Assembly (NCBI RefSeq): GCF_030253575.1
Contig: NC_080561.1
Location: 28,184,564-28,248,563, forward strand
DNA: 64,000 bases
Reading direction: 5' to 3'
From: Rhododendron vialii
Lineage: Eukaryota > Streptophyta > Magnoliopsida > Ericales > Ericaceae
Positions 11,138 through 23,378 of the stretch are shown piece by piece. Each line of letters starts with the position of its first letter. The stretch's first letter is position 1. The notes under the pieces were generated by a model, which did no database searches, was not told the origin of the DNA, and was given only the letters and a program-made list of their open reading frames with translations. The position numbers and the translations under genes are program-made.

Positions 11138-11473
11138 GGGGTTTATTTATTTATTTATTCCAATCGGTAGAAGATATCATTACATCATGCATAAAGTACA
11201 AATTATAAATCACAGAACACTACATCCATTATGTAAGAGTCCACGAGATAACCAAACCTAAACAACTAAACCAACAGGATAAAAATGTCTATCCAAGGAA
11301 CCACAATTACTATATACCTAACTCAACTACAGTTTACAAGCCCCATTAAGGGGAGAAATAACCCTAATAAAAATACAAAGGAAATAACATCCACACGCAG
11401 GTGGAAAGACTCGAACTCCTGACCTCCTAGTGAGATGCAAGAGTTTTTGGCCAACTGAGTTAACTCCAGTTGG
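11138..11473 (-). mobile_element. tRNA-derived SINE (minus)
   Basis: The minus strand reads an A-box-like GGCTCAGTTGGCC-side sequence and a B-box-like GGAGTTCGAGTCTTTCC, then a tail ending in (AAAT)n. It is flanked by TTTGAGGGATTAGT (11124-11137) and TTTGAAGAATTAGT (11474-11487). It is the same family as the SINEs at 17924 and 32280, but with a longer body. Its paralog in unit 2 is the one split by the FAR1-type MULE. Confidence 0.8.
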
Positions 11474-11691
11474 TTTGAAGAATTAGTTAAGAAGGGGATA
11501 AAAGGCGAAAATTAGCTAACTGCTACCATGCCATAAGTTTTCAAAATTTGCTAATCCAAGTATATATTATGCCTGCCAAACACCAAATTTGTTGTTTCAG
11601 GAATAGCTAGTTTGAGCAATTAGTCTATTTGGCTAACAAACGGGCTCTTAAGCGTAAGGATGTAGATTTAAAATTGGTGGGATGTGCTCCG

Positions 11692-11968
11692 TATAGAAAA
11701 CTCAAGAAATGAACAAATGAATCACAGGAAGAAGAAGAGAGAGAGAAGAGAACAAATCTGAAAACTCAATTGTAATCTGTTGTCAGTTGTGTTACAATGC
11801 TGAGATCAGTGCTTATGTATTTGCACGACACAATCTCACCAGAATTAGTTACAAGTACAGCTGTCCTGACAGCTGGCCCAACTAAGTACCCACTAAATCA
11901 TCTTAACCAAACTAACAACTTGACTAATTACATTTTAACAAATCCCTAACTAATGTGTTCTCTTTACA
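11692..11968 (-). repeat. Copia-1 3' LTR
   Basis: 277 bp. By eye it is identical along its whole length to 16778-17054. The gag-pol frame terminates inside it (TAG at 11952-11950). Confidence 0.95.
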
Positions 11969-14900
11969 GCCCCCTGCAAACTCATGGGAGTATCCATGAC
12001 CATGAGTTTGGCCTTCAAAGAAAGAAACCTATCCACAGATAGAGATTTAGTGAATATGTCTGCAATCTGTGCCAATGTACCAATGTGCCGAACCAATATT
12101 TGTTTGCTAAGCACTTTCTCTCGAATGAAATGATAGTCCACCTCCACATGTTTTGTTCTGGCATGGAAGATGGGATTAGAAGCCAACGCAATAGCTGACT
12201 GATTGTCACACCAGATAAGATGAGGTAAAGAAGGAGACACATGCACATCAAGAAGCAATTGTTGAACCCAAGACACATCAGCTGCAGTCTGAGCCAAAGA
12301 CCTATATTCAGCTTCTGTTGAAGAGCGAGCAACAGTGTGTTGCTTCTTTGCACACCAGGAAATCAAATTAGACCCTAAAAACAAACAGAATCCAGTTGTT
12401 GACCGACGATCCACATGATCACCAGCCCAATCAGCATCACTAAAACCAGTCAAAGTAAGAGGACTAGGCACAAAGTATAAACCTTGATGAATACTCCCTT
12501 TGATGTATCTCAGAATTCTTTTGACAGCAATGTAATGACTCTGTCTAGGAGCATGCATATGTTGACAGGCGAGATTAACAGCAAACGAAATTTCTGGTTT
12601 AGTGAGAGTGAGATACTGTAATGAACCAACCACAGTCCTATACCAATGAGGATTCTCAAATAAAGGATCAGGATCCAAACTTGCTGGCTTAGTTGAGGAA
12701 GGGGAGGACTGGGTTTACACTCATGCATCCCAGATTTAACAAGTAAATCTGTAGCATATTTACGCTGAGAAAGAATCAAACTTTTACCATGGTTTTCAAC
12801 CTCTATCCCCAAGAAATAACTAAGAACACCCAGATCTTTCAGCACAAATCTTCTGCTAAGAACTTTGATCAACTCAGAAATATAAGTTGCATTGCTTCCA
12901 GTGATTATGATATCATCAACATATACAAGAATCAAAGTCACACTGTGATCATTCTTAAGAGAGAAAAGAGAAAGATCAGCCTTACTATTGACAAACCCTT
13001 GTTGAAGAAGAAAACTGGAAAATAAAGAAAACCAAGCCCGTGGTGCCTGTTTTAACCCATATAATGCTTTATTCAGTTTGCACACATAATCAGGATGAGA
13101 AGCACTTTTGTAACCAAGTGGTTGTTTCATATAAACCTCTTCTTCTATTACTCCATGCAAAAATGCATTTGTAACATCTAGCTGTCGTAGAGGCCAATCA
13201 TAATGCACGGCTAGACTAAGAACAATTCTAATGGTTGGTTGCTTGACCACAGGACTGAAAGTTTCTGTAAAGTCTAAACCTTCTGTTTGTTGATTCCCAT
13301 TAGCGACCAGTCTTGCTTTATAGCGTGCCACACTACGATCTGAATGTTTTTTAATTTTGTAGATCCATTGACATCCTATCACATTAGCCCCAGTGGGAGG
13401 AGGGACAAGAGACCAAGTCCCTTGTTGAAGAAGGGCTTGATACTCCTCTGCCATAGCAGATTGCCACACAGAGTGTTTAACAGCTTCAGAAAAATGAGAT
13501 GGTTCAGTGTGTGGAAGTGTAGGAGTACAAGCAACCGCAGTCAAACTCACAATGGCTTTAGGTTTGACTATCCCATGTTTAGCTCTAGTAGCCATAGAAT
13601 GAGAGTTAACAGGAAAGGATTGAGGTAAAAGCAAAGAACGTTGAGTAGGAGAAGCATGACAAGAACCAGATGAAGAAGACGAAGAAGGATCAGATGAAGA
13701 ACTAGAAGGAGGACTAGAAACAGAAGATGTAGGAGTTGAAACAGAAATAGAAGCAGGAGAAGAACACACAGGAGACTCACAGAAAAATTCAGGTGGAGGA
13801 GGCACGAAACAGAAACAGGATCTAAGAAGGGAATATTGGAAGAAGAGGAGGTCTGCAAAGAACCATCAGAAAGAGGAGAAGAAACTGAGACAACTATATC
13901 ATCAAAAGAGGTTAAAGGAACAGTAAAAGAGGGAGTAACAAAGGTAGTATCAGAAGAGGGAGTAATGAGAGTAGGATAGGGAAAATCATTTTCTATAAAC
14001 TTGACATGCCGAGAAGTGTAGACTTTTGTTGTTTTAGGATCATAACATCGAAACCCCTTGGTGTTATCACAATACCCTAGGAAAACACAAGGAGTGGACC
14101 TTGGAAGCAATTTATGACTTACATATGGTTTAAGCCAAGGAAAACAACAACAACCAAAAGGTTTAAGATTGAAATAGTTAGGAGAGGTTTTGTACAACAG
14201 AACATAAGGGACTTGAAACCGTAAAGATGTGTGAGGTAAACGATTAGCTAAGTACACTGCAGTGGTTAAAGCTTCCAACCAAAAGGTAACAGGTAAACTA
14301 GCTTGAAGTAAAAGAGTAATGGCAGTTTCAATCAAATGTCTGTGTTTTCTTTCCACAAGACCATTTTGTTCTGGAGTATGAGGACATGTAGTTTGATGAA
14401 CTACACCAGTAGAAAGAAACAAATGAAGAAGAAAATGATTGATGAATTCGCCACCATTATCACTTCTAACAGTTTGAATGGAAGTACCAAATTGAGTTTG
14501 AACATATGCTTTGAAATCAGAAACCTTATACTTAACCTCGGATTTGTAGTGCATAGGAAACAACCAAGAATATCTTGAAAAATCATCAATAACAAGAAGA
14601 TAATATTTGAAACCTTTATTAGAGGCAACAGGTGATGGCCCCCAAACATCCATGTGTACTAATTAAAAAGGAGCAGTAGTTTGATTGATGGAAAGAGAAA
14701 AGGGGAGTTTGTGACTCTTAGCCATATGACAACAGGTACAATCAGGCACAAAAGAACTATTAACAGGTAGACTAAACTGTTTGACTAAAGCAGTAAACAA
14801 AGGAGTACTTGGATGCCCAAGTCTTCTGTGCCACAGCTCTGCTGAAGTAGAATGACTAAGAAGAGCAGTAGTTGAAACAGCTTCTGAGGAAGAAGCAACT

Positions 14901-16696
14901 CCTGAAGAAGAAGACACAACTCTAGAGTGATTCAGAATAGGGTATAACCCCTTGTGACATGGGCCTCTGTAGAGAATCTGAAGTGTGGACTTGTCCTGAA
15001 TGACAAGACCATTTGAATCAAAGGTAAGTAAACAGTTATTATCTTTAGCAAATTGATGAACGGAGATAAGATTGTGAGTAATGTGAGGAGTATGTAGAAT
15101 ATGAGAAAGACGAAAATTAGCATTAGGTGTAGGAAGTAAGCCATTACCAGTATGAGTGACATGCACTGTACTCCCATTTCCAACCAAAACACCTTCATTT
15201 GTTGTTGTTGGCTGAGGATGTTCCAAATTCATGTTTTGCATATTGTTGGTGATGTGGTTTGTCGCCCCACTATCAAAATACCAAGGTGGAGTAGCAGAAT
15301 TGTTGAAGGTATCAGAACTGTAAACAGTAGAAGATGTAGTAGGAGTTTGTTGCATAAAATAGCTTCCATATGGTCCAGAAGAAGATGGAGGCATGACAAA
15401 CCCTTCGGTAAAACCAGCAAATGGAGCAGGAGAAGGCATCTGTGATGCATACTGAGGAACACCATAAACTGATGGTAAAGGCATCTGTGGGACAGATTGA
15501 GAAACACTCCTAAAACCACCATTAGATCGAACAACCCCTGTATTTTGTGCAGGAGATCTAAACATCTGTGGTGAAACTCCCTGGAACATAGGGATGTTAT
15601 TCTGAGGAAAACCAGGCATCATATAGTTTGTCCAAGGTAATGACTGTGAGACACCTGAGTAACCTCTCCACTGAGAACTTGGACCAGCAAAAGACATATT
15701 GTTTGGCCTATAATAACAGTAATTAGTAGAATGATTATTCTTGCCACAGATGTCACAAGGTCCTTTGGGAACATATCTTCCCCCTCTGCCTTTGTTGAAA
15801 GGCCTGAAATTTTGTGAAAAATTCTGTGGAATGTACTGAAATTGTTGTTGTGGTGTAGGAGAAAAAGTAGCAAACTGAGATGAAGATGCACCAATTGAAG
15901 ACTGAGGTGTAGCCAGAGGAGTCACAGAAGGTATAGATGACATAATGCCTGGAGTCTCATGGGATTGAGACTGATTTCCATGAGCAGCAACAAGAATAGT
16001 GCTAACTTTATCTGTCTCAGTAGTCTCTTTACTTAGCTGCTTTTCTTCACTCTTTAACATAGTAACAAGTTCATCAAAACAGACCTTATGACCCCTAGTG
16101 CGTACAGCCCTGACTGCAGTTTTGAGTCCATTAAAAACTGTAGGTAAGCCTTGTAGAGTGCGAAACACAAGCTCATCATCCTCAATAGGACTTCCAGCTG
16201 CAATCAGCTTTTGTGCTATATCTTTGATATTATCAATATAGGCCTCTATTGTAGAGGTTTTGGACAAAGTGTATAACTGATCCCTAAGTTCTTGAACATG
16301 ACTTTCTGATAAGAAATTATATCTATTGGAGAGGGATTCCCACACCTGATGAGCAGTTTTTAACCCTAGAACGTATGGCAGTGTGGTTTGAGACAGTGAT
16401 GCAGTCAAGCACGATCTAAGTTGGGAATCAATTAGCCGCCAGAGAGAAAAGGTAGGATTTGAAGTAAGATTACCGTGATCATCTCGAATCTGAGGCGGTG
16501 GAACTGGTTCAGATCCATCAAGATAGCTAAAGAAACCATTCGCATCTACAACATTCTCCACCTGAATCCGCCATAGTAAGTAGTTTGAGCTATCCAACTT
16601 GATGTTGACAAGAGAGTGAAAATTAGAAACAAGGAAAGCGAGAGCTGAAGGTAAAGTAATTGTAGTTGAAGTCGAGGTTGCTGAATTAGATGCCAT
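11950..16696 (-). pseudogene. Copia-1 gag-pol, broken
   Basis: ATG at 16696 (MASNSATSTST). The gag region is followed by a CCHC knuckle (CDICGKNNHSTNYC, about 15750-15708), a protease motif DSGAT (about 15280), the GAG-pre-integrase segment LWHRRLGHPS (about 14835), an integrase core with DVWGP, DDFSRYSWLF, TVRSDNGGEF and the PEQNGLVERKHR glutamate, RT with the tract QLDVTNAFLHG and the catalytic YVDD (about 12915), and RNase H with DADWAGD and the TEAEY segment. Breaks: an in-frame TAA at about 14663-14665, just before the DVWGP segment; a frameshift near 13808 between integrase and RT; and a frameshift near 12700 between RT and RNase H. The protein cannot be made intact, yet the LTRs appear identical. 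Confidence 0.9.
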
Positions 16697-16777
16697 AGCT
16701 TGTGCCCTAATTTCTGAGATTAGAAGAAGAAAGAACAGGAATCGAAGGACTCTCGTCTCAGATCGGCTTTGATACCA

Positions 16778-17054
16778 TATAGAAAACTCAAGAAATGAAC
16801 AAATGAATCACAGGAAGAAGAAGAGAGAGAGAAGAGAACAAATCTGAAAACTCAATTGTAATCTGTTGTCAGTTGTGTTACAATGCTGAGATCAGTGCTT
16901 ATGTATTTGCACGACACAATCTCACCAGAATTAGTTACAAGTACAGCTGTCCTGACAGCTGGCCCAACTAAGTACCCACTAAATCATCTTAACCAAACTA
17001 ACAACTTGACTAATTACATTTTAACAAATCCCTAACTAATGTGTTCTCTTTACA
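16778..17054 (-). repeat. Copia-1 5' LTR
   Basis: 277 bp. It is the partner of 11692-11968 and is directly followed on the element strand by the tRNA-Met primer-binding site. Confidence 0.95.
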
Positions 17055-17059
17055 CTCCG

Positions 17060-17910
17060 CTCTACTTTTGAATCTGGTTCAATATGTCGTTTTCTGGGTG
17101 TACATCTCAGTAAGAATTACAAGGATGTAAAATAGGAGTCTTTTGTAGACTTGGGAGGCCCTTGTGGCTCCGTTCCTCACTTTCAGCAGCCCTTGTGGGC
17201 TTTTCACCTCAGCCTCAAGAGAAGACTTTGTTGAAATAACTGCTATAAAATAATAAAGAATTATCTCAATAATTTGTAACCGAAATACAGATTTACTATC
17301 GAATAATGGTTGCAGTGTTTGGGTTGAGTCGGAGACTAGGCCGCACTCTTTAATACATTTCGCGGCTCTGCCTAGATTGTGCAAACAGTTCGATTAATAC
17401 CACGCCGTCCCCAGGATAAATCAGGCCAGAATATAACCTTTGGTCTGCACAGAAGAAAACCAACAACAAAACACAATATCAACCCTATTGCACTAAATCT
17501 CCGTGTTCCTGTCTATGTGTGTGTTTTGACTTTGGTTTGATCCACTCCAGGCACAACATATTTCTCTATCAATAAATCAAATCAGCCTTTGCAAAACATA
17601 GACAAATTTTTGTAAGCAAGGTCTAAGAAGTCAATTAAATCAAATCTCAAATCGAAGAAATACCTAAAGTGGTCTCCAGTACCAGTGGCTTGCAATGAAA
17701 AGTTTTAAGGAAGTACATTGAGACACGCGAATATTCACTATGTTAACCTTAATTCATGCATAAATCACTTGTTAAACAAGTAAATTGAACCACAACAATA
17801 TACTCGTATATTTCAAGAGTAGTGATCGAAGGTGAAAGAAAACATGTGGGTAAACCCAGTCCGCTAAAGCCCTCATTAAGCTTATTTAACAGAATTTTCT
17901 CTTGTTCCAA
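17060..17910. other. non-coding duplicated segment
   Basis: No gene is supported. The stretch is paralogous to about 28890-29300 plus 31866-32266. Near 17505-17560 it includes the end of an old LTR-like sequence (CTATGTGTGTGTTTTGAC) that is longer in unit 2. Confidence 0.6.
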
Positions 17911-17923
17911 GTCCAGAGTGGCA

Positions 17924-18170
17924 ACCAACAAGAGCTAGCTCAATTAGCTAAGACTCTTGCATCTCACTAAGAGGTCAGGAGTTCGAGTCTTCCCATCTGC
18001 GTATGAGTGTTTTTTCTTTATAGGGCTTTTCCCTTCTTTTTTTCTTTTATTGGTTGAGTTGTTGGGCTTGGTTGTCTCGTGGACTCTCACAATTGATGTA
18101 ATTTACCGGATTTATACTCTGTACTCATATCTGATGTAAAATGATTTATTCTATTGATTGAAAAAAAAAA
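17924..18170 (+). mobile_element. tRNA-derived SINE (plus)
   Basis: 247 bp including a 3' A-run of 10. The A-box region is TAGCTCAATTAGCTAAG and the B-box region is GGAGTTCGAGTCTTCC. The 13-bp target duplication is GTCCAGAGTGGCA (17911-17923) and GTCCAGGGTGACA (18171-18183). The paralogous locus near 39448-39470 reads through without the SINE. Confidence 0.9.
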
Positions 18171-18689
18171 GTCCAGGGTGACAGATGATTATCCAAAGGC
18201 TTATAATATCGTCTTAATTGGGATGCTTGCTTTTGGTTGCAATGCCATTATGCTTTGGTTCCCTTTAACCTTTGAATTACTCTATTTAATATTAATAAAA
18301 AAATTGCTTTTAAATTAAAAAACCACTCAACGGGAAATTCGGTAAATATTAATTATCAAACAACTACCTATTGATTTTTTTAAAAACTAATTTTCCTTAA
18401 ACAACAACGCAAAATACATGAACTCTTAGTAACGTTTTTCACTTTACTTCTATTTCCCGGACTTGGATTTCATTTACTGTCTGCACCCATTTCTAACCAG
18501 TTCCGTAAAGGTTCACTTATGCTGGAGGAAGCATGCCCACTTAGTGATTAGTCCGCCTGTCGATACGAATTTGAGTAAATTATCACGGACGAGCCAAATG
18601 CATGGAAAACTTGCCCGTGTGGTTCAGATCTCTCCAAACACATCTTTTACTTATGTAGTTATGTTCATCCATTCTTGTAGTCTTGTAAT

Positions 18690-19529
18690 AATATCAAGTC
18701 TATGTTCTTTACAATTTTTTCTTCCCTAGAGTTGTGTGCTTGTTCTGGCGTTCTCCCTGCTTTTCTCCCCCATCTCTTTCTTTCCTAAGTACTAGAGTTT
18801 CTGGTTTGCTAAGAAACACGAGCGCTTCTAAGGAGGCGGCGTGCATCAGACATTCGTCTAAACACGTCCTATTAATTCATAATTATTTTTTTGGAATTGG
18901 ACACTCATGTGAGTCAGTTCCATTATTTAGACATGCGTGAAGCACATTGGTAGCTGTTAGAAATAGATCTGCGCCATCTATGGTTGAGTTATTTAGTTGC
19001 TTCTATTTTCTATCCCGTACCCTTCGTTGGATACATCGTTTAATCTTTTGTTTTTCTGTTTTTGAGTTCTATGTAATGTTGAGGATGACTAGAAAATGAA
19101 TGATGGATTTATGTTTTGGTGAACATAATTTAATATATCATTACCTTCTGAGCGACAATTTCTAATGCAGGTTTGGTTAGTTCGTGTTGGCTTTATCGAT
19201 AAATTACCATGGAATTCTATGCCTCTTTCGCTTGTGTCTGTTTTCTGGGGGCCTGGTAGACATCTTTTTCAATTTTTTGCCTGTTGCTACAGCTTCCAGA
19301 AGCAAGTTGAGTGGAATCTGTTTTTTTTTTCGCCAATCTTGCCGCTGGTGTTTTTGTTGAAACACCAGTGAAGCAAAAGACACTGAAACAATGCACAAAA
19401 ACAAATGGCTGCCGTATTATTTACTGTAATCGTCACAACAACATTACATCTCAGCAGTCGCCCTTTCTTTATTTGCTTCACATGCATATATTATATCTTC
19501 GTACAGAGCAAATTAAGCCAGTAATACGT
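18690..19529 (+). other. duplication junction and remnant of RPS21 3' region
   Basis: At about 18690-18720 distal unit sequence is fused to DNA matching RPS21 intron 2 (compare 4080-4120). The following stretch parallels the S21 gene, but the intron 2 end and exon 3 are deleted: GAGTTATTTAG runs straight into the S21 3' UTR (TTGCTTCTATTTTC, about 18987). It is non-coding. Confidence 0.75.
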
Positions 19530-20741
19530 TCAATGAGGCTTTTTCAGGAATTCTCTGGCTATTCTTCCATTTCCTCCGTGAGGGTAGAACCCACCAGGCA
19601 AATGCTCATTGCCAGTGCTATACACGACCCGCAGGATCTCCCCTGGAGTTCTCCTATAAGAGATGGAGTCGAAATTAGCCGATAAGACGTTGCTCTCTGT
19701 ACGATTTTCCGCTCCTAGCTGAGGTGGGACAATGATGCCTTCATCCTTGATGCCACACATCGCTAACTGATTTCTGAGCTCTGAAATGCGGATGGTAAAC
19801 TCGGCCACCGTGTGGTTATATGGATGCACAAGTTCTTTAGCTCGCTCGTAGAGGTACATTCGTATAACCGCGTCTTGGCCGGATTCAACTCCCAAGAGTC
19901 CTGCCAAGAGCTGTGCAAAACAGATAAAAAGGGAAAAAAAAAAGGAAAAAGAAAAGTTACTTGGGTGATCAATCTACGGAAACAAAGTACATTGCAGCCC
20001 CTTTCTGAGAGATTACCGAATAGAATGGTTGATTTGTGCAAAAAATGGACAATGAAAGCTATTCTGCTTGGAATTAATTACCCGCTTAGTCTGGTAACCA
20101 TTGATAAGAGGATTTGCTCCAACGTAACCAACAAGTCCCATGTACGGAATCACGTAGCAACTCAACATGTAACTGAGGCTATCACGATACGGGTCGAATG
20201 GAGGATCGAGTTCATACCCGAATGCTTCATCAAACAGTTTTGCAAAGTTTTTCGGGCTTACATCCAATAGAGGCCTTGGAAACAAACCTACTGTTTTTTC
20301 AAGAGCCCTGCAAAAAATTGGTTTATTCACGCATTAGCCAAATAGAAATTGCGTGTAATATTGATTGTAACGGGACATGAAGACGAACCTGAGATGTCCG
20401 ACTTCTTGATACGCAAATTCTGTGATGATATTCCCCGTAAGAGAATCAAGCTTGGCTTTTTGGGCGCCAATGGGAGGGGGGCCGCCCAGAACTAACTGGG
20501 GCGCAACATGGTCAAGTCCGTACCCGAGTGCTGCCCACAAGAAGTATTCAGCTTCCAAAAACTCCAGGTTCACTGCAAATTGCAATGTATCGACGTCTTC
20601 TACATACACCGGGATTGCATGGGGTGGATATGGTGATTCGCAAATAGGGTTGGATGAAGAGATGGAGATGAAGTTGCTCATGATTGACATCCATAGTATT
20701 AACTTAACCAAGGAGAAAGTGGAGGCTATGAGAACCCCCAT
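19530..20741 (-). CDS. desiccation-related protein PCC13-62-like, copy 2
   Basis: Exons (minus): 20741-20389, 20307-20082 and 19910-19530, with lengths 353, 226 and 381 as in copy 1; 319 residues, intact. The longer upstream open frame (from 20780) includes leader sequence; I place the start at MGVLIASTF by comparison. The signal segment is preserved. Differences include VEDVDTLQ for EEDVDTLQ, SLTGNIITE in exon 1, and ERAKELVHP in exon 3. The GA repeat seen in the leaders of the other copies is missing here. The upstream DNA is the ancestral unit sequence. Confidence 0.92.
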
Positions 20742-20795
20742 TGTTGTGTTTGTGTTGGAGTGGTAGGAGATGAAATACATGAGAGAGTTTAATGG

Positions 20796-20804
20796 AATTT
20801 ATAG
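20796..20804 (-). promoter_or_regulatory. TATA box of copy 2
   Basis: CTATAAATT on the minus strand, about 55 bp upstream of the ATG because the CT-rich leader is shorter here. Confidence 0.65.
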
Positions 20805-21468
20805 TGAGGCTAAGTCTATGGAAGAGTAGCTTTCGCTTGTAGGATAATTCATACTCCTATTTCAAATGACCAAAATTTTGTAATATTTATTATCAACTAA
20901 TAGAATTACTCTATTTCGGAAAAAACACCCACTACTCCTCTTGCGTGTTTAGGAAAACAAGCACAAATCAGATTGAAGGTGCAATTTGGTACTTCATCTC
21001 ACAAATTGAATGGAAATATGCAACTATGTGTTTTTGATAGTGAATTTCATCTGATCTTTATCTTTGGGAATAATATTCATGTGAGGTGATGCAATCTTGG
21101 GCAGACTTTGCTGGTAAGACGAGGCATAGTTTCTGACTTTTACCCCATACATTTCTAGAAGCATGATCTTAGGAAAAAACACCCACCACTCCTCTTGCGC
21201 GTTAATGGACCACGCCATTTAATGTCGGAACATTTACTTGATCACACAAGCCAGGACCACCGCATGTGCCACCACATGCCATGTGAGACCCATCCTGTGT
21301 ATCACAATAATACAAAAAAATATTTATAACCTCTGAAATAATTATTTATGGGGCCCTGTAAAAAATCAGTTCCAACGGATATTAGTAGATATGTTTTCTG
21401 AATTTGTAGAGGTGAAACTGCTCGCCCCTACGAATTCAGAAAATATACCTATCGATATCCGTTAGAGC

Positions 21469-21820
21469 CAGGGCCGGCCCAAGAGTTTTTAATGCCCAAG
21501 AACTAATAAAAAAAGTATGCCATTAAATAGTTAATACTTAATAATTTCTACAGCAACAATCACAATACGAGAAAGCTAAACCAATATAAAGTTCTACTAA
21601 TCATTACATACGAACACAAAAAATACAAAATCTCCAAATAGGCAAATATATATTATCTCAAGAACGCATGAGTATCACTTGAATATTACTTGTATTGCAT
21701 TTCTAGAAGCAAAAGTATCAAAAGAGTCCTACTCAAATCCAAGTAGTAAAACTATTGGAGTGCCCCTAAAATTTGGAATTTTTGGGATGCCTGAGGCCCC
21801 GGCCTCTTGGGCCGGCACTG
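21469..21820. mobile_element. hAT-type MITE, 352 bp
   Basis: Ends CAGGGCCGGCCCAAGAG and, as reverse complement on the right, CAGTGCCGGCCCAAGAG. The 8-bp target duplication is GTTAGAGC (21461-21468) and GTTGGAGC (21821-21828). The paralogs at about 9145 and 63770 carry the unoccupied site. It is non-coding. Confidence 0.9.
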
Positions 21821-22659
21821 GTTGGAGCTGATTTTTTTCCAAACCCCATAAATAATTAATTATTTTAAAATTTATGGATATTTTGTTTATTTTCGTAGAG
21901 GTCGGAGTGGGCCCCACCCGGCATGCAGTGGCCCATGAGGCGGTCCTAGACTTTCTCTAATGTTTACCAAAAAAATTATTTGGTCGTTTTGGAGACTGCC
22001 ACGTGATTCCCGGCCAACACTTTTATTCATCATACATTTTTTTGGGTTCAGTACTTAGGCCCCCGTTTCTGCTAATCTACATGTTATAGACTACAACCTT
22101 TTTGTTTTATCCTTATTCATTTTTTTTTTTGCGTTTGTTAGTCTTGCGCTAAATTTTTATGTATTGGTACTTCGTGTCGATGAGAGGAATCGGAGAAGTG
22201 AAAAATTGACTTTTACCCAATTTTGTAAGAAATATCCAAGAGAGTTGGGCATTCCTAACGGGTGGTGACAAGATACATAAAGTTTTAGTACGACGGAAGA
22301 AACAAAATTTTTGAAACTTGAATGCATATCACATAGTAATAATTACAAATAAAAAATGTAGTAGCTTGCAAATGATACACGAGGTGGGTACGAAAAGGAA
22401 TTAAGGGAAACAAGTGACGGATATTTTCGTCTTTACGTCTCCAGTAAATAGAAAACACGAAAATGAGAATCAAAAGCTTATCTAAGATGAGATTTTTGGA
22501 TTTTGACGTTTTTTTCTTTTCTTTCGACAATGCATATGGTAGATCCATTCTGAATTGGGCGCCCATAACACTCAGAAACAAGAAAAAAGGAAAAAAGGCA
22601 TTATGCAGATAATTGAGTGGCCAAACAGGCCCTAATGAGTATAGAAAGAGTTTAATTTT

Positions 22660-22795
22660 GGGAAAATGACGGCCAATAATTTGTTTTGATAATTAATACC
22701 TATGAATTAAGGACATTTTTAGCATTAACAAATGTTTCCAGCATGTTTTTAGCGGATATTAATTATCAAAACACGTCCTGGGCTATCATTTTCCC
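22660..22795. mobile_element. Mutator-type MITE, 136 bp
   Basis: Terminal repeats start GGGAAAATGA on both ends and share TGTTTTGATAATTAATA. The perfect 9-bp target duplication is TTTAATTTT (22651-22659, 22796-22804). The paralog near 11070 is empty. A decayed relative lies at about 52842-52950. Confidence 0.9.
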
Positions 22796-22872
22796 TTTAA
22801 TTTTTTCAGAACAATGTCAAGAAACTCTGACCCAGTTTGTTGGGTAGCCGGACTATTTTTTAGGGGATTCGT

Positions 22873-23073
22873 TGTTTTTTTTTTCCCGCCAATCGATAGA
22901 AGATATCATTACATCATGTATGAAGTACAAATTACAAATCATGGGACACAACATCCATTGTGTGAGAGTTTAATAGATAACCAAGCCTAACGAATAAACC
23001 AATAGGATAAAAATGCCAATCAAAGGAACCACAATCACTATAGGTCCAACTCAATTACAAGCCCCATTAAGGG
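22873..23073 (-). mobile_element. SINE, 3' half, split by MULE
   Basis: Paralog of the SINE at 11138-11473. This part carries the poly(T)/tail end (minus-oriented). It is interrupted at ATTAAGGG by the FAR1-type MULE and resumes at 28541. Confidence 0.8.
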
Positions 23074-23378
23074 AGATCAATTTTGTTCACCATCCCTAAA
23101 AGAGGGTGGACAAAACCCTCTCTCTCATTGACTAAGAGAAGAGGGGGGGACCACTATTAACTCCTATTAACCCAACCCTACCTAACCCAAGTCAGCTTTT
23201 GTTCTTAATTTCAAAAAAACCCCCGAACAAGTTTTGCCTTTTCCACTTCTCCCCCTCCCTCCTGAATGACGCTTATTTTTTTTTTATATCCGAAATGAGC
23301 TTATTAATTACTGTAATATCTTCTCCCTGCAATACCCCAACACTACCTTTTGTTCTGTGATATATATCTCAAGCCGTA

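Larger units (their letters stand above)
11692..17054 (-). mobile_element. Copia-1 LTR retrotransposon (Ale/Retrofit-like), 5.36 kb
   Basis: Complete element on the minus strand. The target duplication is CTCCG (11687-11691, 17055-17059). The 277-bp LTRs read TGTAAAG...TCTATA on the element strand. The primer-binding site TGGTATCAAAGC (16777-16766) matches the initiator tRNA-Met class. A purine tract GCAGGGGG lies just inside the 3' LTR. The order gag, protease, integrase, RT, RNase H is that of Copia. An unoccupied paralogous site is present near 28880-28895. Confidence 0.95.

Noticed and set aside
17935-18005. Possible tRNA gene (A- and B-box)
   Set aside because: It does not form a cloverleaf with an anticodon arm I can trace, and it is followed by a SINE body, poly(A) and target duplication.
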